From positions 89,983,348 to 90,047,347 of the forward strand of contig OY726560.1 of NCBI GenBank assembly GCA_963383645.1: DNA of 64,000 nt, read 5' to 3'. Shown piece by piece: positions 12,125 to 23,639 of this stretch; positions within the stretch are counted from its first letter, which is position 1, and the number at the start of each line of letters is the position of its first letter. Both the position numbers and the translations under genes were made by a program. The notes beneath the pieces are model-generated. The model searched no databases. It was not told the origin of the DNA and was given only the letters and a program-made list of their open reading frames with translations. This DNA comes from Muscardinus avellanarius (lineage: Eukaryota > Chordata > Mammalia > Rodentia > Gliridae).

Positions 12125-12722
12125 CCCACCTCTGGTTTTAAATGGAAGGTTTCATCATGACTCAGGCTGCTGTGTTCCTCTTGGTGCCCTGTGTCCCATG
12201 GGAAAGAAGATGTGTTCACTATAGTCTCTCAAGTGTTCCCCGAGGGCCAGGCGGGCAGAAAGAGACTCTGGGCCTAGCCAGAGAATCGAATTTGCATGGG
12301 GGAAAATCCAGAGGAGTAAGGCTGGAAGCTGGGAGCCTAGCGGTCTCTCTGCCTACCAGTTGCTGGTCTGTAGGTAGCAGCTGCTCATACCTGGTGAGCA
12401 AGGCCTCTTCCTGCCTGACAATAAGAAGGGACTCTCCCTGTGCTTGCCTGGTGCTGAGTCCCTACCAGCTTCATTCCTGCCCTGGGCTACCGGCCAACCT
12501 CCCCAGCAGGGGTGCCACACCACACCTTCCAACGCTCTAAAGGCCACTGGGTGACCCTGGGCAATGGCCCCAGTCTGGCAGGACAGGCCACACCTGCCCA
12601 CAGAGCACAAACATGCAGTGAGAATGAGTGAAGCACACGCACATGGCAAAATGGGTCTGCGTGGCTGGCAGGCAGGCGCAGGCAGCATGGAGTGGGCAGA
12701 TGGGTGGGCAGGCAAGGCTCAC
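12125..12722. other. Unique intron downstream of NLS exon
   Basis: Non-repetitive. On the gene strand it is C/T-rich just after the exon (ccttgcctgcccacccatct-type text). It contains a TGCATG at 12617-12612. No gene is seen. Confidence 0.6.
12612..12617 (-). promoter_or_regulatory. CAMK2G: Rbfox-type TGCATG downstream of NLS exon
   Basis: Exact TGCATG on the gene strand, 106 nt after the 3' end of the NLS cassette (12723). This is the usual position for Rbfox-promoted inclusion. Its function is inferred from motif and position only. Confidence 0.5.
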
Positions 12723-12755
12723 CATTAGGTGCACGCTGGAGCTCGACTTCCTTTT
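12723..12755 (-). CDS. CAMK2G: CAMK2G NLS cassette exon (33 nt)
   Basis: Codes residues 331-341, KRKSSSSVHLM, phase 0-0. Together with Lys330 from the preceding exon it makes the KKRK nuclear localisation signal. Phosphorylation of the first following serine (Ser334) is known to mask this signal. Isoforms with the exon can carry calmodulin to the nucleus; those without it are cytoplasmic. Acceptor gtgtccag; donor ATG|GTGAGC. The short length and phase fit an alternatively spliced micro-cassette. Confidence 0.96.
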
Positions 12756-13265
12756 CTGGACACACCACAGCAAAGGGAAAGAGAAGGGGAAGAGGAGGTA
12801 AGAGAAGCACAGAGACACGCAGGTTAGTGCACCAGCACGGGCTCTGCGCTGGGGAGAGAAGAGCAAAAGGAGGAGACCTGGAATCCAGCACCAGAGGGAT
12901 TAGAACAACACCCAGGCGGACAAGAGGCACTCCTCTGCCATCAGGGTCACAAACGCAGCTGCAGTGTATGAGAAGGCTCCACCTTGCTCAGAGAAAGCTC
13001 AAGGCAATTAAGTCACCTTTAACAGAGAAGTAACATCTATTGCTACAAATTTACAGGTTTAAATTCATAAGGCACTTGTGTGGGTATTCACTTCTTCACT
13101 CTGCTAAATCTGTTTGAAATTCAAGTGAACAGTTACCAAGTAAATAGCAAAAGTTACTGTAAATTGTCCTCAGTTTAATAACATTTGATCTCTGAACCCA
13201 GACTTTGCTAATACTCCTATGCTACTTTTCAGCTAAAGATGTTGGACTTTTGAAAATTATATTAC
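12756..13265. other. Unique intron upstream of NLS exon
   Basis: Gene-strand pyrimidine tract (ccttttccctttgctgtgg) before the acceptor. AT-rich after 13030. No gene is seen. Confidence 0.6.
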
Positions 13266-13460
13266 AGCCAGACATGGTGGTGCACACTTGTAATCCCAGC
13301 ATTTGAGAGGCTGAGACAGGAGGATCGAGGTTCATGGACAGCCTCAGCGACTTAGTAAGGCCCTTTGCAACTTAGACCCTATTTCAAATTTAAAAAATAG
13401 GGCTGTGAATGTAGCTTGAAGGTAGAAAGCCCCTGGGTTCCATCCCCAGTACTGGGGGGA
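13266..13460 (+). repeat. B1-dID SINE
   Basis: Forward copy from agccagacatggtggtgcac to ggttccatccccagtactgg. Confidence 0.85.
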
Positions 13461-13528
13461 AAAAATATTACAGTTAAATTTTGGTGTCCCCTTCTTTGTT
13501 GATATGTCAATGCTCGTTTAAAAGATTT

Positions 13529-14090
13529 GAGCTGGGCATGGTGGCACATGCTTGTAATCCCAGTACTTGGGAAGCTGAGACAGGAGGATTCCAGGTTTGC
13601 AGGCACTCTCGGTTACTTAGTGGGGCTCTCTGCAACTTTGTGAGACCTTGATTCAACTTTTTTTTTGGTGGTACTGGGGGTGGAACCCAGAGGTTTTCTA
13701 CCTCCGGGCTATACTCCCAGACCTATTTTTACATTTTTATTTGGAAACAGGGTCTCCTAAGCCAGCGCGCGCAGCTGGCTTAGAAACTGTGTGATCCTCC
13801 TGTCTCTGCCTCCCAAGCACGGGGATTACCAGCGTGCGCCACCATGCCCGGCCTTTATATTTTATTTGAAAACAGGGTCTAAGTTGCTGAGAGCCTCACT
13901 AAGTAGCTGAGGCTGGCTTTGAGACCATGCGATCCTCCTGGCTCAGCCTCCCAAGCGCTGGGATTACAAGCGTGTGCCACCACACCTGGCTGAGATCCTG
14001 ATTCAAAATAAAGACTAAAAAATAGACTTGGAGATGTAGCTCAGAGGTAGAATGTCCCTGGGTTCAATCCCCAGTGCTGCAATTAAACAA
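13529..14090. repeat. Forward SINE split by two reverse SINEs
   Basis: The forward B1-dID runs 13529-13656 and resumes at 13992-14090. Between them lie a reverse short-subfamily copy (13657-13852) and part of a reverse long copy (about 13857-13990). The host sequence tgagaccttgattcaa before the insert and tgagatcctgattcaa after it are the duplicated target. Confidence 0.85.
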
Positions 14091-14183
14091 ATAAATAAAT
14101 AAATAATCTGAGCGTTTGATTGCATTTTATAATTACCAGGAGATAGAAAAAATAGAATGCTGGCGATTAAAAGTGCATTAATG

Positions 14184-14391
14184 AGCCAGGAGTGGTGGCA
14201 CACGCTTGTAATCCCAGCGTTTGGGAGGCTGAGACAGGAGGATCGTGGTTAGCGGACAGCCTCAGCTACTCAGTGAGGCCCTCTACAACTTAGTGAGACC
14301 CTGTTTCAAAATAAAGAATTAAAAAAAAAAAAAGGGGCCAGGGGATATAGCTTGGATGTCGAATGCCCCGTGTTCCATCCCTAGACCCACC
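14184..14391 (+). repeat. B1-dID SINE
   Basis: Complete forward copy, from gagccaggagtggtggcaca to gttccatccctagaccc, with an A-rich tail. Confidence 0.85.
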
Positions 14392-14775
14392 AAAAAAAAA
14401 AAAAAAAGTACATTGATTATAAAAATACAGAGTTGTAATCTGTGGTGAAGGCTGAAAGCCATGATCCCTTAGCCTTGACTGCAAGCTCATGGATTTTATG
14501 TTTAGATGTGAACAAAAGCATCCAAAGAAGGACCACATGGCACACTGAAAATATACCTTAGAAGACTGTCTAAGAGGTGAAGGTAATAGTGGATTTTACA
14601 GTTAGCTCACTGGGAGACACCACCCCCTTGGAATGTGTCTGCTGTGTGATGTTTGCGCATGCATATAACCACATCCAACAAACACTGAAGTCTGTTCTAG
14701 GCACAGTAAGCGCTTCTCTTAATTGTTTTGCCCTCAAGAGGCTGATATTCTTCTCTTTTTTTATTCCTTATTTTA

Positions 14776-17460
14776 GTGTGTGTGTGTGTGTGTGTGTGTT
14801 ACTGGGGATGGAACCCAGGAGCGTTCCACCTGAGCTATACTCTCAGCCATTATTCTTATTATTTAGTCTCACTAAGTTGCGCAGGGCCTCACCAAGTTGC
14901 CGGGGCTGGTCATGAACCTGTGATGCTCCTGTTTCAGCCTCCCAAATACTGGGATTACAAAACTGCACCAGCATACCCAGCTTCTACTTTTTTTTTTTTT
15001 TTTTTTTGGTGGCACCTGGGGATAAAACCCAGGGGCATTCTACTTCTGAGCTACACCCCCAGCCCTAATTTTTATTCCTTATTTTGAAACAGGGTCTCAC
15101 TAAATTGCAGAGAGCCTCACTAAGTAGCTGCGAACCTGCAATCATCCTGTCTTGGCTTCCCAAGTACTGGGATTACAAGCATGTGCCATCACGCCCAGCA
15201 CACCTTCTACTTTAAAAAAAAATATTTTGACTACAAATATTTAAAATAATTCATAACTTAGAATCTGATTTAAAGAAAAAAGGCCGGGCGTGGTGGCGCA
15301 CGCTTGTAATTCCCGCGCTTGGGAGGCAGAGACAGGAGGATCGCGCAGGTTCGAAGCCAGCCGCGCATTCTGGCTTAGGAGACCCTTTTTCCAAATAAAA
15401 ATGTAAAAATAGGTCTGGGAGTGTAGCCTGGAGGTAGAAGGGCTTCCAGGAACCCCAGTACCATCATAAATAAATAAATAAATAAATAAATAAGGCTTTT
15501 TTTAAACAAGTCTTTGAGTAAGCTCAAACAAGATGAGATTTTTACTTCCAAAATTATCTCTCAAAAATAGAGCTGCTTTACATTTACCTCCTCTGCCCTC
15601 TCTATCTAAATTCCTTACTATGAGCCAGGCATGGTGGCATTTACTTGTAATCCCAGCACTTGGGAGGCTGAGATAGGAGGATCTTGGTTCAAGGACAGCC
15701 TCAGCTACTTAGACTCTTTGCAACTCAGTGAGACCCTGTTTCAAAATAAAAAAATAAAGAGCCAGGCGTAGTGGTACACACTTGCAATCCCAGCACTTGG
15801 GAGGATGAGACAGGAGGATCACACAGATTCAAAGCCAGCCTCAGCTACTTAGTGAGGCTCTCAGCAATTTAATGAGACCCTGTTTCCAAATAAAGTATAA
15901 AATAGGTCTGGGAGTATAGCTCGGAGGCAGAAAAGCCCCTGGGTTCCACCCTCAGTACCACAAAAAAAAAAAAAAAAAGAATAAAAATATAGGGCTGGGT
16001 GGTGTAGCTCAAAGGTAGAATGGCCCTGAGTTCCATCCCCAGTACCGGAAAAAAAAAAAATCCTTACTATCTAACCTGTACTCATAAACCCTTTACCAAA
16101 TAGTGCTAATGCTTTAAAGGAATGCCATATGCTTTTTTTTCTTTTTGTGGTACTGGGGATTAAGTCCAGTGATGTTCTACTACTGAGCTACACCCCTAAC
16201 CCTATTTTTTTCTTTTTCTTTATTATTTATTTGTTTATTTATTTATTGTGGTACTGGGGGTGGAACCCAGGGGCTTTTCTGCCTCCGAGCTATACTCCCA
16301 GACCTATTTTATACTTTATTTGGAAACAGGGTCTCACTAAGTTGCTGAGAGCCTCACTAAGTAGCTGAGGCTAGCTTCAAACCCACGTGATCCTCCTGTC
16401 TCAGCCTCCTAAGCGCTGGGATTACAAGCATGCACTACCACTCCCAGCTCCTATTTATTTATTTGTTTGCTTGTTTATTTGCAGTATTGGGGATGGAACC
16501 CAGGGGCATTCTACCTCCAAGCTACACCCCCAGCCCTATTTTTCATTTTATTTTTTGGTGGTACTGGGGATGGAACCCTTCTACCTCCAGGCTACACTCC
16601 CAGACCTAGTTTATTTTATTTTTTTTAATTTAGAAACAGGGTATGTTAAGCCAGCGAGGCTGGCTTCCAACCTGCATGATCCTCCTGTCTCCACCTCCTG
16701 GATTACAACCTTGCGCCACCATGCCCGGCAATTTATTCTTTATTTAATTTTATTTTTGCGGGCCTGGGGATGGAACCCAGTGGCATTTGAACTCCAAGCT
16801 ACACCCCTAGCCCTATTTTTTATTCTTTATTTTGAAACAGGGTCTCACTATTGTGGAGGGCCTCAGTAAGTAGCTGAGGCTGGTTTCGAACCTGTGTGAT
16901 TCTCCTGTCTCAGCCTCCCAAGCGCATGGATGATAAGTGTGCGCCCGCCACGCCCGGCTTATTCTTTATTTTGAAACAGGGTCTCACTGAGTTGCAAAAG
17001 AGCCTCACTAATCCGGGCCTGGTGGTGCATGCTTGTAATCCCAGCATTTGGGAGGCTGAGACTGGAGGATCACGGTTCGCGGACAGCCTCAGCTACCTAG
17101 TGAGGCTGTCCCTTTTGCAACTCAGTGAGACCCAGTTTCAAAATAAAGAATAAAAAATAGGGCAGGGGGTGTAACTCGGAGGTCGAATGCCCCTGGGCTC
17201 CATCTCCAGACCCGAAAAAAAAAAAAAAAAAAAAAAAAGCGCCTCACTAAATAGTAGCTGAGGCTGTCCTCAAACCGCGATCTTCCAGTCTCATCCTTCC
17301 AAATCCTGGAATTACAAGCACATGCCACCACACCCATCTTCATTATTTTTTAACTTGAAACAGGGTCTTGCTAAATTGCTAGGACTGGGCTTGATGCTAT
17401 GATCCTGACTCAGCCTCCCAAGTATGGGATTACTGGCAAGTGCCACCACTCACAGCTAAA
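14776..17460. repeat. Dense SINE cluster (2.7 kb)
   Basis: Starts with (TG)n at 14776-14800. Reverse copies lie at about 14801-14985 and 14992-15200. A forward short-subfamily copy with a TAAA tail is at 15284-15494. Forward copies lie at about 15624-15756, 15760-15962 and 15985-16050. Reverse copies fill 16130-17010 and 17241-17455, with a forward copy inserted at 17013-17236. Only about 15500-15620 and 16050-16130 are unique. Confidence 0.85.
17003..17250 (+). repeat. Forward SINE inserted in a reverse SINE
   Basis: The host sequence gcctcactaa at about 17003-17012 is repeated at 17241-17250. The insert carries a 27-nt A tail. The host halves are 16962-17012 and 17241-17340. The two copies are inverted relative to each other. 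Confidence 0.8.
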
Positions 17461-17760
17461 AAGGCCCATAAATTTTCTACCTTTGGAATCCTCACAATAC
17501 CTAGCAAAATGCCTGACAGTTTGCATTAGTCCAACAGATGCATGCTGAATTAAACAGAATTTGCTTACACTGGCTTTTCCCCAGACTAAAGCAAGCACAG
17601 GTTTCTAACTTGCACTGAGTCACAGTGGTGAGAGTCTGGTGGGCCCTGACTCACCAGGCCCAGTCTTAGTTCTGGTGATTTGCAGAAGCTGGCCGCCAAA
17701 GGCCAAAAAGTTGCTTTTACCTGGATCTTGCCTTAAAGCAAAAAATTTTCATCTGTTTGT

Positions 17761-18116
17761 TTTTTTTTTTTTTGTGTGTGTGTGTGTGTGGTACTGGGGA
17801 TGGAACCCAAGGACATTCTGCCTCCAAGCTACACCCTAGTCCTATTTTTTATTCTTTATTTTGAAACAGGGTCTCACTAAGTTATGGAGGCAAACCTCAA
17901 TCCACTGGTCTCAGCCTCCTGAATGCTGGGATTACAAGCATGCACTACCACGCCTGGCTCCGGGTTTTTTTGTTTGTTTGTTTGTTTGATTTTTTAAACA
18001 GTCTTACTGAGTTGCAAAGGGCCTAAGTATCTGAGACTGTCCGCGAACCATGATCCTCCTGTCTCAGCCTCCTGAATGCTGGGATTACAAGCGTGCGCCA
18101 CCACGCCCAGCACCTT
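17761..18116 (-). repeat. Two reverse SINEs
   Basis: First copy 17761-17960, with a (TG)n tail at 17774-17790. Second, truncated, copy runs 17961-18116 with a (TTTG)n tail. Positions 17461-17760 are unique intron. Confidence 0.8.
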
Positions 18117-18329
18117 TTTGCTTTAACTTTATGTGGAATTTGTGCCCACCCTTCTCCTAGCTGCGTCTCTTCCTCCTGACTATCCTGTAGAACTCAAGGT
18201 CACTCCTTCCTATCCCAGAACCATTTTCCAGGTTGGTGCACATCTTTAATATTCTTTATCTTTCCAGGGCTTTGTCTTTAGCCACAGACGGGCTCTTTCT
18301 CAACCAGCAAACTGCAGCATTACTTTAAT

Positions 18330-18742
18330 GCCAGATCTTTTTTTCCCCTTTTTTGTGATACTGGAGATTGACTCCAAGGGCATTCTATCTCTGTTCTATA
18401 TCCCCCAGCCCTCCTCTTCCATCTCCTTTTTTTGTGGTGCTGGGGATAGAATCCAGGAGCATTCTACTTTCAAGCTATACCTCCAGCCCTGTTTTTTATT
18501 CTTTATTTTGAAAGAGTCTACAAACTTGTGATCTTCCTGTCTCGGCCTCCCAAGTACTGGGATTATAAGCATGCACCACGATGCCCGGCCCTGTTTATTC
18601 TTTATTTTGAAACAGGTTCTAAGTTGAGAGGGCCTCACCAAGTTGCCAAGGCTGGTGGTGAACCTGTGTTTCTCCTATCTTAGCCTCTCAAGTACAAGGA
18701 TTCAAAGCATGTGCCACATCTGGCTTATTTTTTAGTTTGTAT

Positions 18743-18793
<51 letters not shown>

Positions 18794-19985
18794 TTTGTGT
18801 GTGTGTGGTACTGGGGGTGGAACTCAGGGGCTTTCTACCTCTGGGCTATACTCCCAGACCTATTTTATACTTTATTTGCAAACAGGGTGTCACTAAGTTG
18901 CTGAGAGCCTCATTAAGTAGCTGAGGCTGGCTTCGAATCTGCACGATCCTCCTGTCTCAGCCTCCCAAGTGCAGGGATTACAAGTGTGTGCTGCTATGCC
19001 CGGATCGATTTTATTTTATTTTTTGTGTGGTACTGGGGATTGAACCCAGGGGCTTTCTACCTCCGAGTTACACCCCAGCCCCATTTTTTGTTGTTGTTCT
19101 TTATTTTGAAGCAGGGTCTCACTGAGTTGCAGAGGCCTCACTAAATAGCTGAGGCTGGCCCTGAACCTAGACTTCCTGTCTCAGCCTCCCAAGTAATAGG
19201 ATTATAAGCATGCACCACCATCCTGGTTTGTTTATTTATTCATTTATTTTGCAGTACTGGGGATGCTACACTCCAGCTACACCCCAGCCCTATTTTTTAT
19301 TCTTTATTTTGAAACAGGGTCTCACTGAGTTGCAAAGGGCCTTAGTAGCTGAGACTGGCCACAAACCACAATCCTATTTTAGCCTCCCAAATGCTGGGAT
19401 TACAAGCATGCACCACCATGCCCAGAATATTTTTTATTTTGAAGGAGTCTCACTAAATTGCTGAGGACCTTACTAAGTTGCTGAGGCTAGCCTTAAACCT
19501 GTGATCCTCTTGTTTCAGACTCCCAAGTACTGAGATGATAGGCATGTGCCACCATGCCCAGCTGCCAGATCAGATTTAAAGAATCACAGGTTCGAAGCCA
19601 ACTTCAGCAGCTTAGTAAGGCTCTCAGCAATTTAGTGAGACCCTATTTCCAAAAATATAAAATAGATCTGAGGGTATATAGCCCTGAGGTAGAAAGCTCC
19701 TAGGTTCCATCTCCAATACCACACATACACAAAAATAAATAATCATGTCTCACTTTTATTTTTAAAATTATTTGCATATTTTAAATTCTATACTGGAGAC
19801 GGGGTATGGTGGCACACACTTGTAATCCCTGCGATTGGGAGGCGGAGACAGGAGGATCACGCAGGTTCGAAGCCAGCCACACTTGCTTAGAAGACCCTGT
19901 TTCCAAAATAAAAATATAAAAATAGGTGAATAGGTGTCTGGGAGTGTAACCCAGAGGTAGAATGGTTTCCAGGAGCCCCAGTACA
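18330..19985. repeat. Dense SINE cluster
   Basis: Mostly reverse copies, at about 18340-18395, 18425-18595, 18598-18725, 18800-19008, 19020-19230, 19250-19430 and 19431-19562. (TTTA)n lies at 18741-18796. A forward partial copy is at 19575-19725 and a forward short-subfamily copy at 19800-19985. Confidence 0.8.
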
Positions 19986-20535
19986 CCATATATTTTCTAT
20001 ACTGGAAAATAATTCAAGCCTCTTTTCTATACTTAATTTTAAATAGCTCTCACTTTTTCATAGATCCTAGGTCACCGGTACCTACCTTCAAAGACATTTA
20101 AAAGAACCTAAAGTTCCCAAATTCAAGAGCAAAGACAAGACTAGCCACTGAAACCAATGCTACATATTTTGAGCATCTTGCAGAAAGCTTCTGAACAGCA
20201 AGAAGGAAACTTTACACTTAACAGAAGAAACCAGTGAAGGGGGTGTTGAGAAGGGAAGATGGGCTACAAAAGAATCACCCAAGATGTTGAAAGTCCAGGA
20301 CCTTCTGAAGAACTTCATGGGCTTCCCCACAACAGAGATCATCACCTCCACTTTCAAGAAAGCCTACAAAGATCCGATCCGCACACCTTGGTTTGACCTC
20401 CTTTTGCTGTGTCAGCCCTCTCATGCAACCACAACATTAGTTACCATATAAATGTCCTGAGTTTAAAAGGACCACAGTAATATAGAAACAATTGTGAAAA
20501 CAGAGAAGAGGGGGAAAAATATCAAAACTCCTGAG
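19986..20535. other. Unique intron sequence
   Basis: No repeat family recognised and no gene seen. The longest open frame (minus strand, about 20160-20357, 65 codons) has no recognisable product. Confidence 0.55.
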
Positions 20536-20554
20536 TGTTGGCCAGACCTTCCCT

Positions 20555-21690
20555 CTCCTTTTTTTCAAAGTACCTGGGATTAAATCCAAGAGCAAGCTAC
20601 ATCTCCAGCTCTTTTCATTTTTCATTGAGACAAAGTCTTACTAAACTGCCCAGGCTGGCCGGGAACTTGCAATCCTCTTACTTTAGCCTCCTGAGTTGCT
20701 GGAATAACAGGATTGTGTCACCATACCTGGCTTCCGTCTTTTATTTTTCTTTCTTTTTTTAGTTGTGCTAGGAACTGAAGCCAGGGCTTGCTAGGCAAAT
20801 ACTCTACCACTGAGCTACACCCCCAGTCCTCCAGTCTCTGTTTCTTATAATTTTAAAATGTCATTAAAAGTCATGCGTGGTAGCACACACTTGTAATCTC
20901 AGTACTTGGGAGGCTGAGACAGGAAGATCGCAGTTTGTGCAGCCTCAGCTACACAGTGAGGCCCTGATTCAAAACAAAGAATAAAACATAGGGCTGGGGG
21001 TGCAGGTTGGATGTAGAAGGCCCCTGGGTTCCATCCCCAATGACGGAAAAAAATCATTACAAGCTACATATAGGGGCATACTACGTCTGAGATACACCCA
21101 CAGCCCTATTTTATTTTTATTTTGAAACAGGGCCTCACTAAATTGCTGGTCACGAATGTGCGAGCCTCCTGTCTCAGCTAACCAAATACTGGGATTAAAA
21201 GTGTGCACCATCATGCTCAGCTATGCCTTACTTTAAAAACAAATCGGAAGCCGGGCATGGTGGCATACGCTTGTAATCCCCGTGCTTGGGAGGCTGAGAC
21301 AGGAGGATCGCATGGGTTCGAAGCCAGCCTCGGCTACTGAGTGAGGCTCTCAGCAACTTAGTGACACCCTGTTTCCAAATAAAATATAAAAAAGGTCTGG
21401 GAGTATAGCCCAGAGGTAGAAAGCCTCTGGGTTCCACCCCCAGTACCACCAAAAGCAAAAAAACAAAAAACAAAAAACAAAATTGGATGACGGGCGTGGT
21501 GGGGCACACCTGTAATCCCTTTGTTTGAGAGGCCTCTGAGACAGGAGGATCGCACAGGTTCAAAGCCAGCCTCAGCTACTTAGTGAGGCTCTCAGCTTAG
21601 TGAGACCCTGTTTCCAAATAAAGTATAAAATAGGTCTGGGAGTATAGCCCAGAAGTAGAAAGCCCCTGGGTTCCACTCTCAGTACCACAC

Positions 21691-21737
<47 letters not shown>

Positions 21738-22630
21738 TATATATACATATATATATATATATTGTTTAGAGTATTTGGATTTACAAATAACTGTTGTAAG
21801 CATAACCCATGGTTTAAGTGAAAATAGAGAAAAATGTATTTTTAAAAATCCCCAATAGTCAAGTGTGGTGGTGCATGCTCATAATACCAGCATTCCAGAG
21901 GCTGAGATAGCCTCAGCTACTTATAGTGAGGCCCTCTGCAGCTTAGTAAAACCCTGTTTCAAAATAAAGAATAAAAAGTTGGTCTGGGAGCCAGGCATGG
22001 TGGCGCAAGCTTGTAATCCCAGCGCTTGGGAGGCTGAGACAGGAGGATCGCACGGGTTCGAAGCCAGCCTCAGCTACTTAGTGAGGCTCTCAGCAACTTA
22101 GTGAGACCCTGTTTCCAAATAAAGTATAAAATAGTATAGCCAGGAGGTAGAAAAGCCCCTGCCCCCCCCACCCAGTATCACACACACACAAAAGGGCAGG
22201 GGGTATAGCTTGGGAGTTGAAAGCCCCTAGGTTCCACCCCCAGACCCACAAAACAAACAAGCAAACCCCAAATTCTCATCACTCAGTGAAGTAGTCACAA
22301 TGTGCACTTTACTTTTTTTTTTTTTTTTGGTACTGAGTACTGGGGATGAAACCCAGAGGCATTCTGGCATTCTACCTCCAAGCTGTACCCCTGCCTTATT
22401 TTTATTCTTCATTTTGAAATAGAGTCTCACTGAGTTGCAGAGAGCCTCACTAAGTAGCTGAGGCTGTCCGCAAACTGTGATCCTCCTGTTTCAGCCTCCC
22501 GAATGCTGGGATTACAGCAAGCGTGCGCCACCACGCCCGGCTTCACTAGGTTTTCGATCAGTTTTTTTCTTCTTCTTTTTTGCAGTACTGGGGATTGAAC
22601 ACAGTAGCACTCTTTCACTAAGCTACGCTC

Positions 22631-22685
<55 letters not shown>

Positions 22686-23515
22686 ACTGGGGTTTGAATT
22701 CAGGGCATTCTACCTCCAAGCTAGAGGTAGAATATTTTTTAATATTTATTTATTTATTGTGTGGTACTGGGGGTGGAATTCAGGGGCTTTTCTACCTCCA
22801 GGCTATACTCCCAGACCTATTTTATACTTTACTTGCAAACAGGGTCTCCTAAATTGCTGAGAGCCTCACTAAGTAGCTGAGGCTGGCTCCTATCTCATCC
22901 TCCCAAGCACTGGGATTACAAGTGTGCGTCACCATGCCCGGTATATTTTTTATTTTTTATCTTGAAACAGAAGTCTCACTAAGTTGCAGAGGGCCTCATA
23001 AGGAGCTGAGGTTGTCTGCGAACTGTGATCCTCCTGTCTCAGCTTCCCAAGTACTGGGGTTACAAGCATGTGCGCATGGCTCAAAGAAAGAACCCAAGAG
23101 GCATTCTACCTCCGAGCTCCTCCCCAGCCCAATTTTTTTTTCCCTCTAATTTGAAACAGGGTTTTACTAAGTTGAGGAGAGCCTCACTAAGTAGCGGAGG
23201 CTGGCTGTGATCCTGAGTCCTCCTGTCTCAGCCTCCCCGAGTACTGGGATTACAAATGTGTGCCACCATGCCCGGCTTAATTTAAAAATTTTTTGGAACA
23301 AGATCTCACCAAGTCGCTGAGGGCCTTGCTTAGTTGCTGACGCTGATCTCAAACCTGTCATCTTGTTTCAGTCTCCCAAGTACTGGGATTACAGGCTTGT
23401 GATATCACACCAGGCCTTTTTATTTATTTTGTGATATGGCTGGCTTCCAACCTAAGATCTTCTTGTCTTAGCCTCCTAAATACTGGGATTACAAGTATGT
23501 GCTACCAAGCCCAGT
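20555..23515. repeat. Dense SINE cluster (3 kb)
   Basis: Reverse copy 20560-20735 and ID monomer 20751-20830 (cagggcttgctaggcaaata). Forward 20868-21045, reverse 21060-21225, forward 21249-21462, 21489-21690, 21858-21985 and 21990-22185, and an ID part at 22192-22252. Reverse copies run from 22312 to 23515. Simple repeats are (TA)n 21706-21762 and (TG)n 22633-22683. Confidence 0.8.
22633..22683. repeat. (TG)n microsatellite
   Basis: About 25 TG units directly before the ID end (ttactggggtttgaattc) of a reverse SINE. Confidence 0.97.
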
Positions 23516-23639
23516 TGGAAACCCATCTCTTAATGGCTCCTTTACCAGTCCTCTCCCCTCAACAGTCCCTCCTGCATTTTGGGTCCTGTTTTGGTCAGTT
23601 GTTCATCCCTTCAGCTCATTCTTGTTTTTTTCTTTTTTC

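Noticed and set aside
16387..16869. Many 60-160-codon frames reading like GDGTQGHSTSKLHPQPYF or VAHACNPSIWEAETGGSRF
   Set aside because: These are conceptual translations of the B1-dID SINE in either orientation. The same peptides recur dozens of times at SINE copies only.
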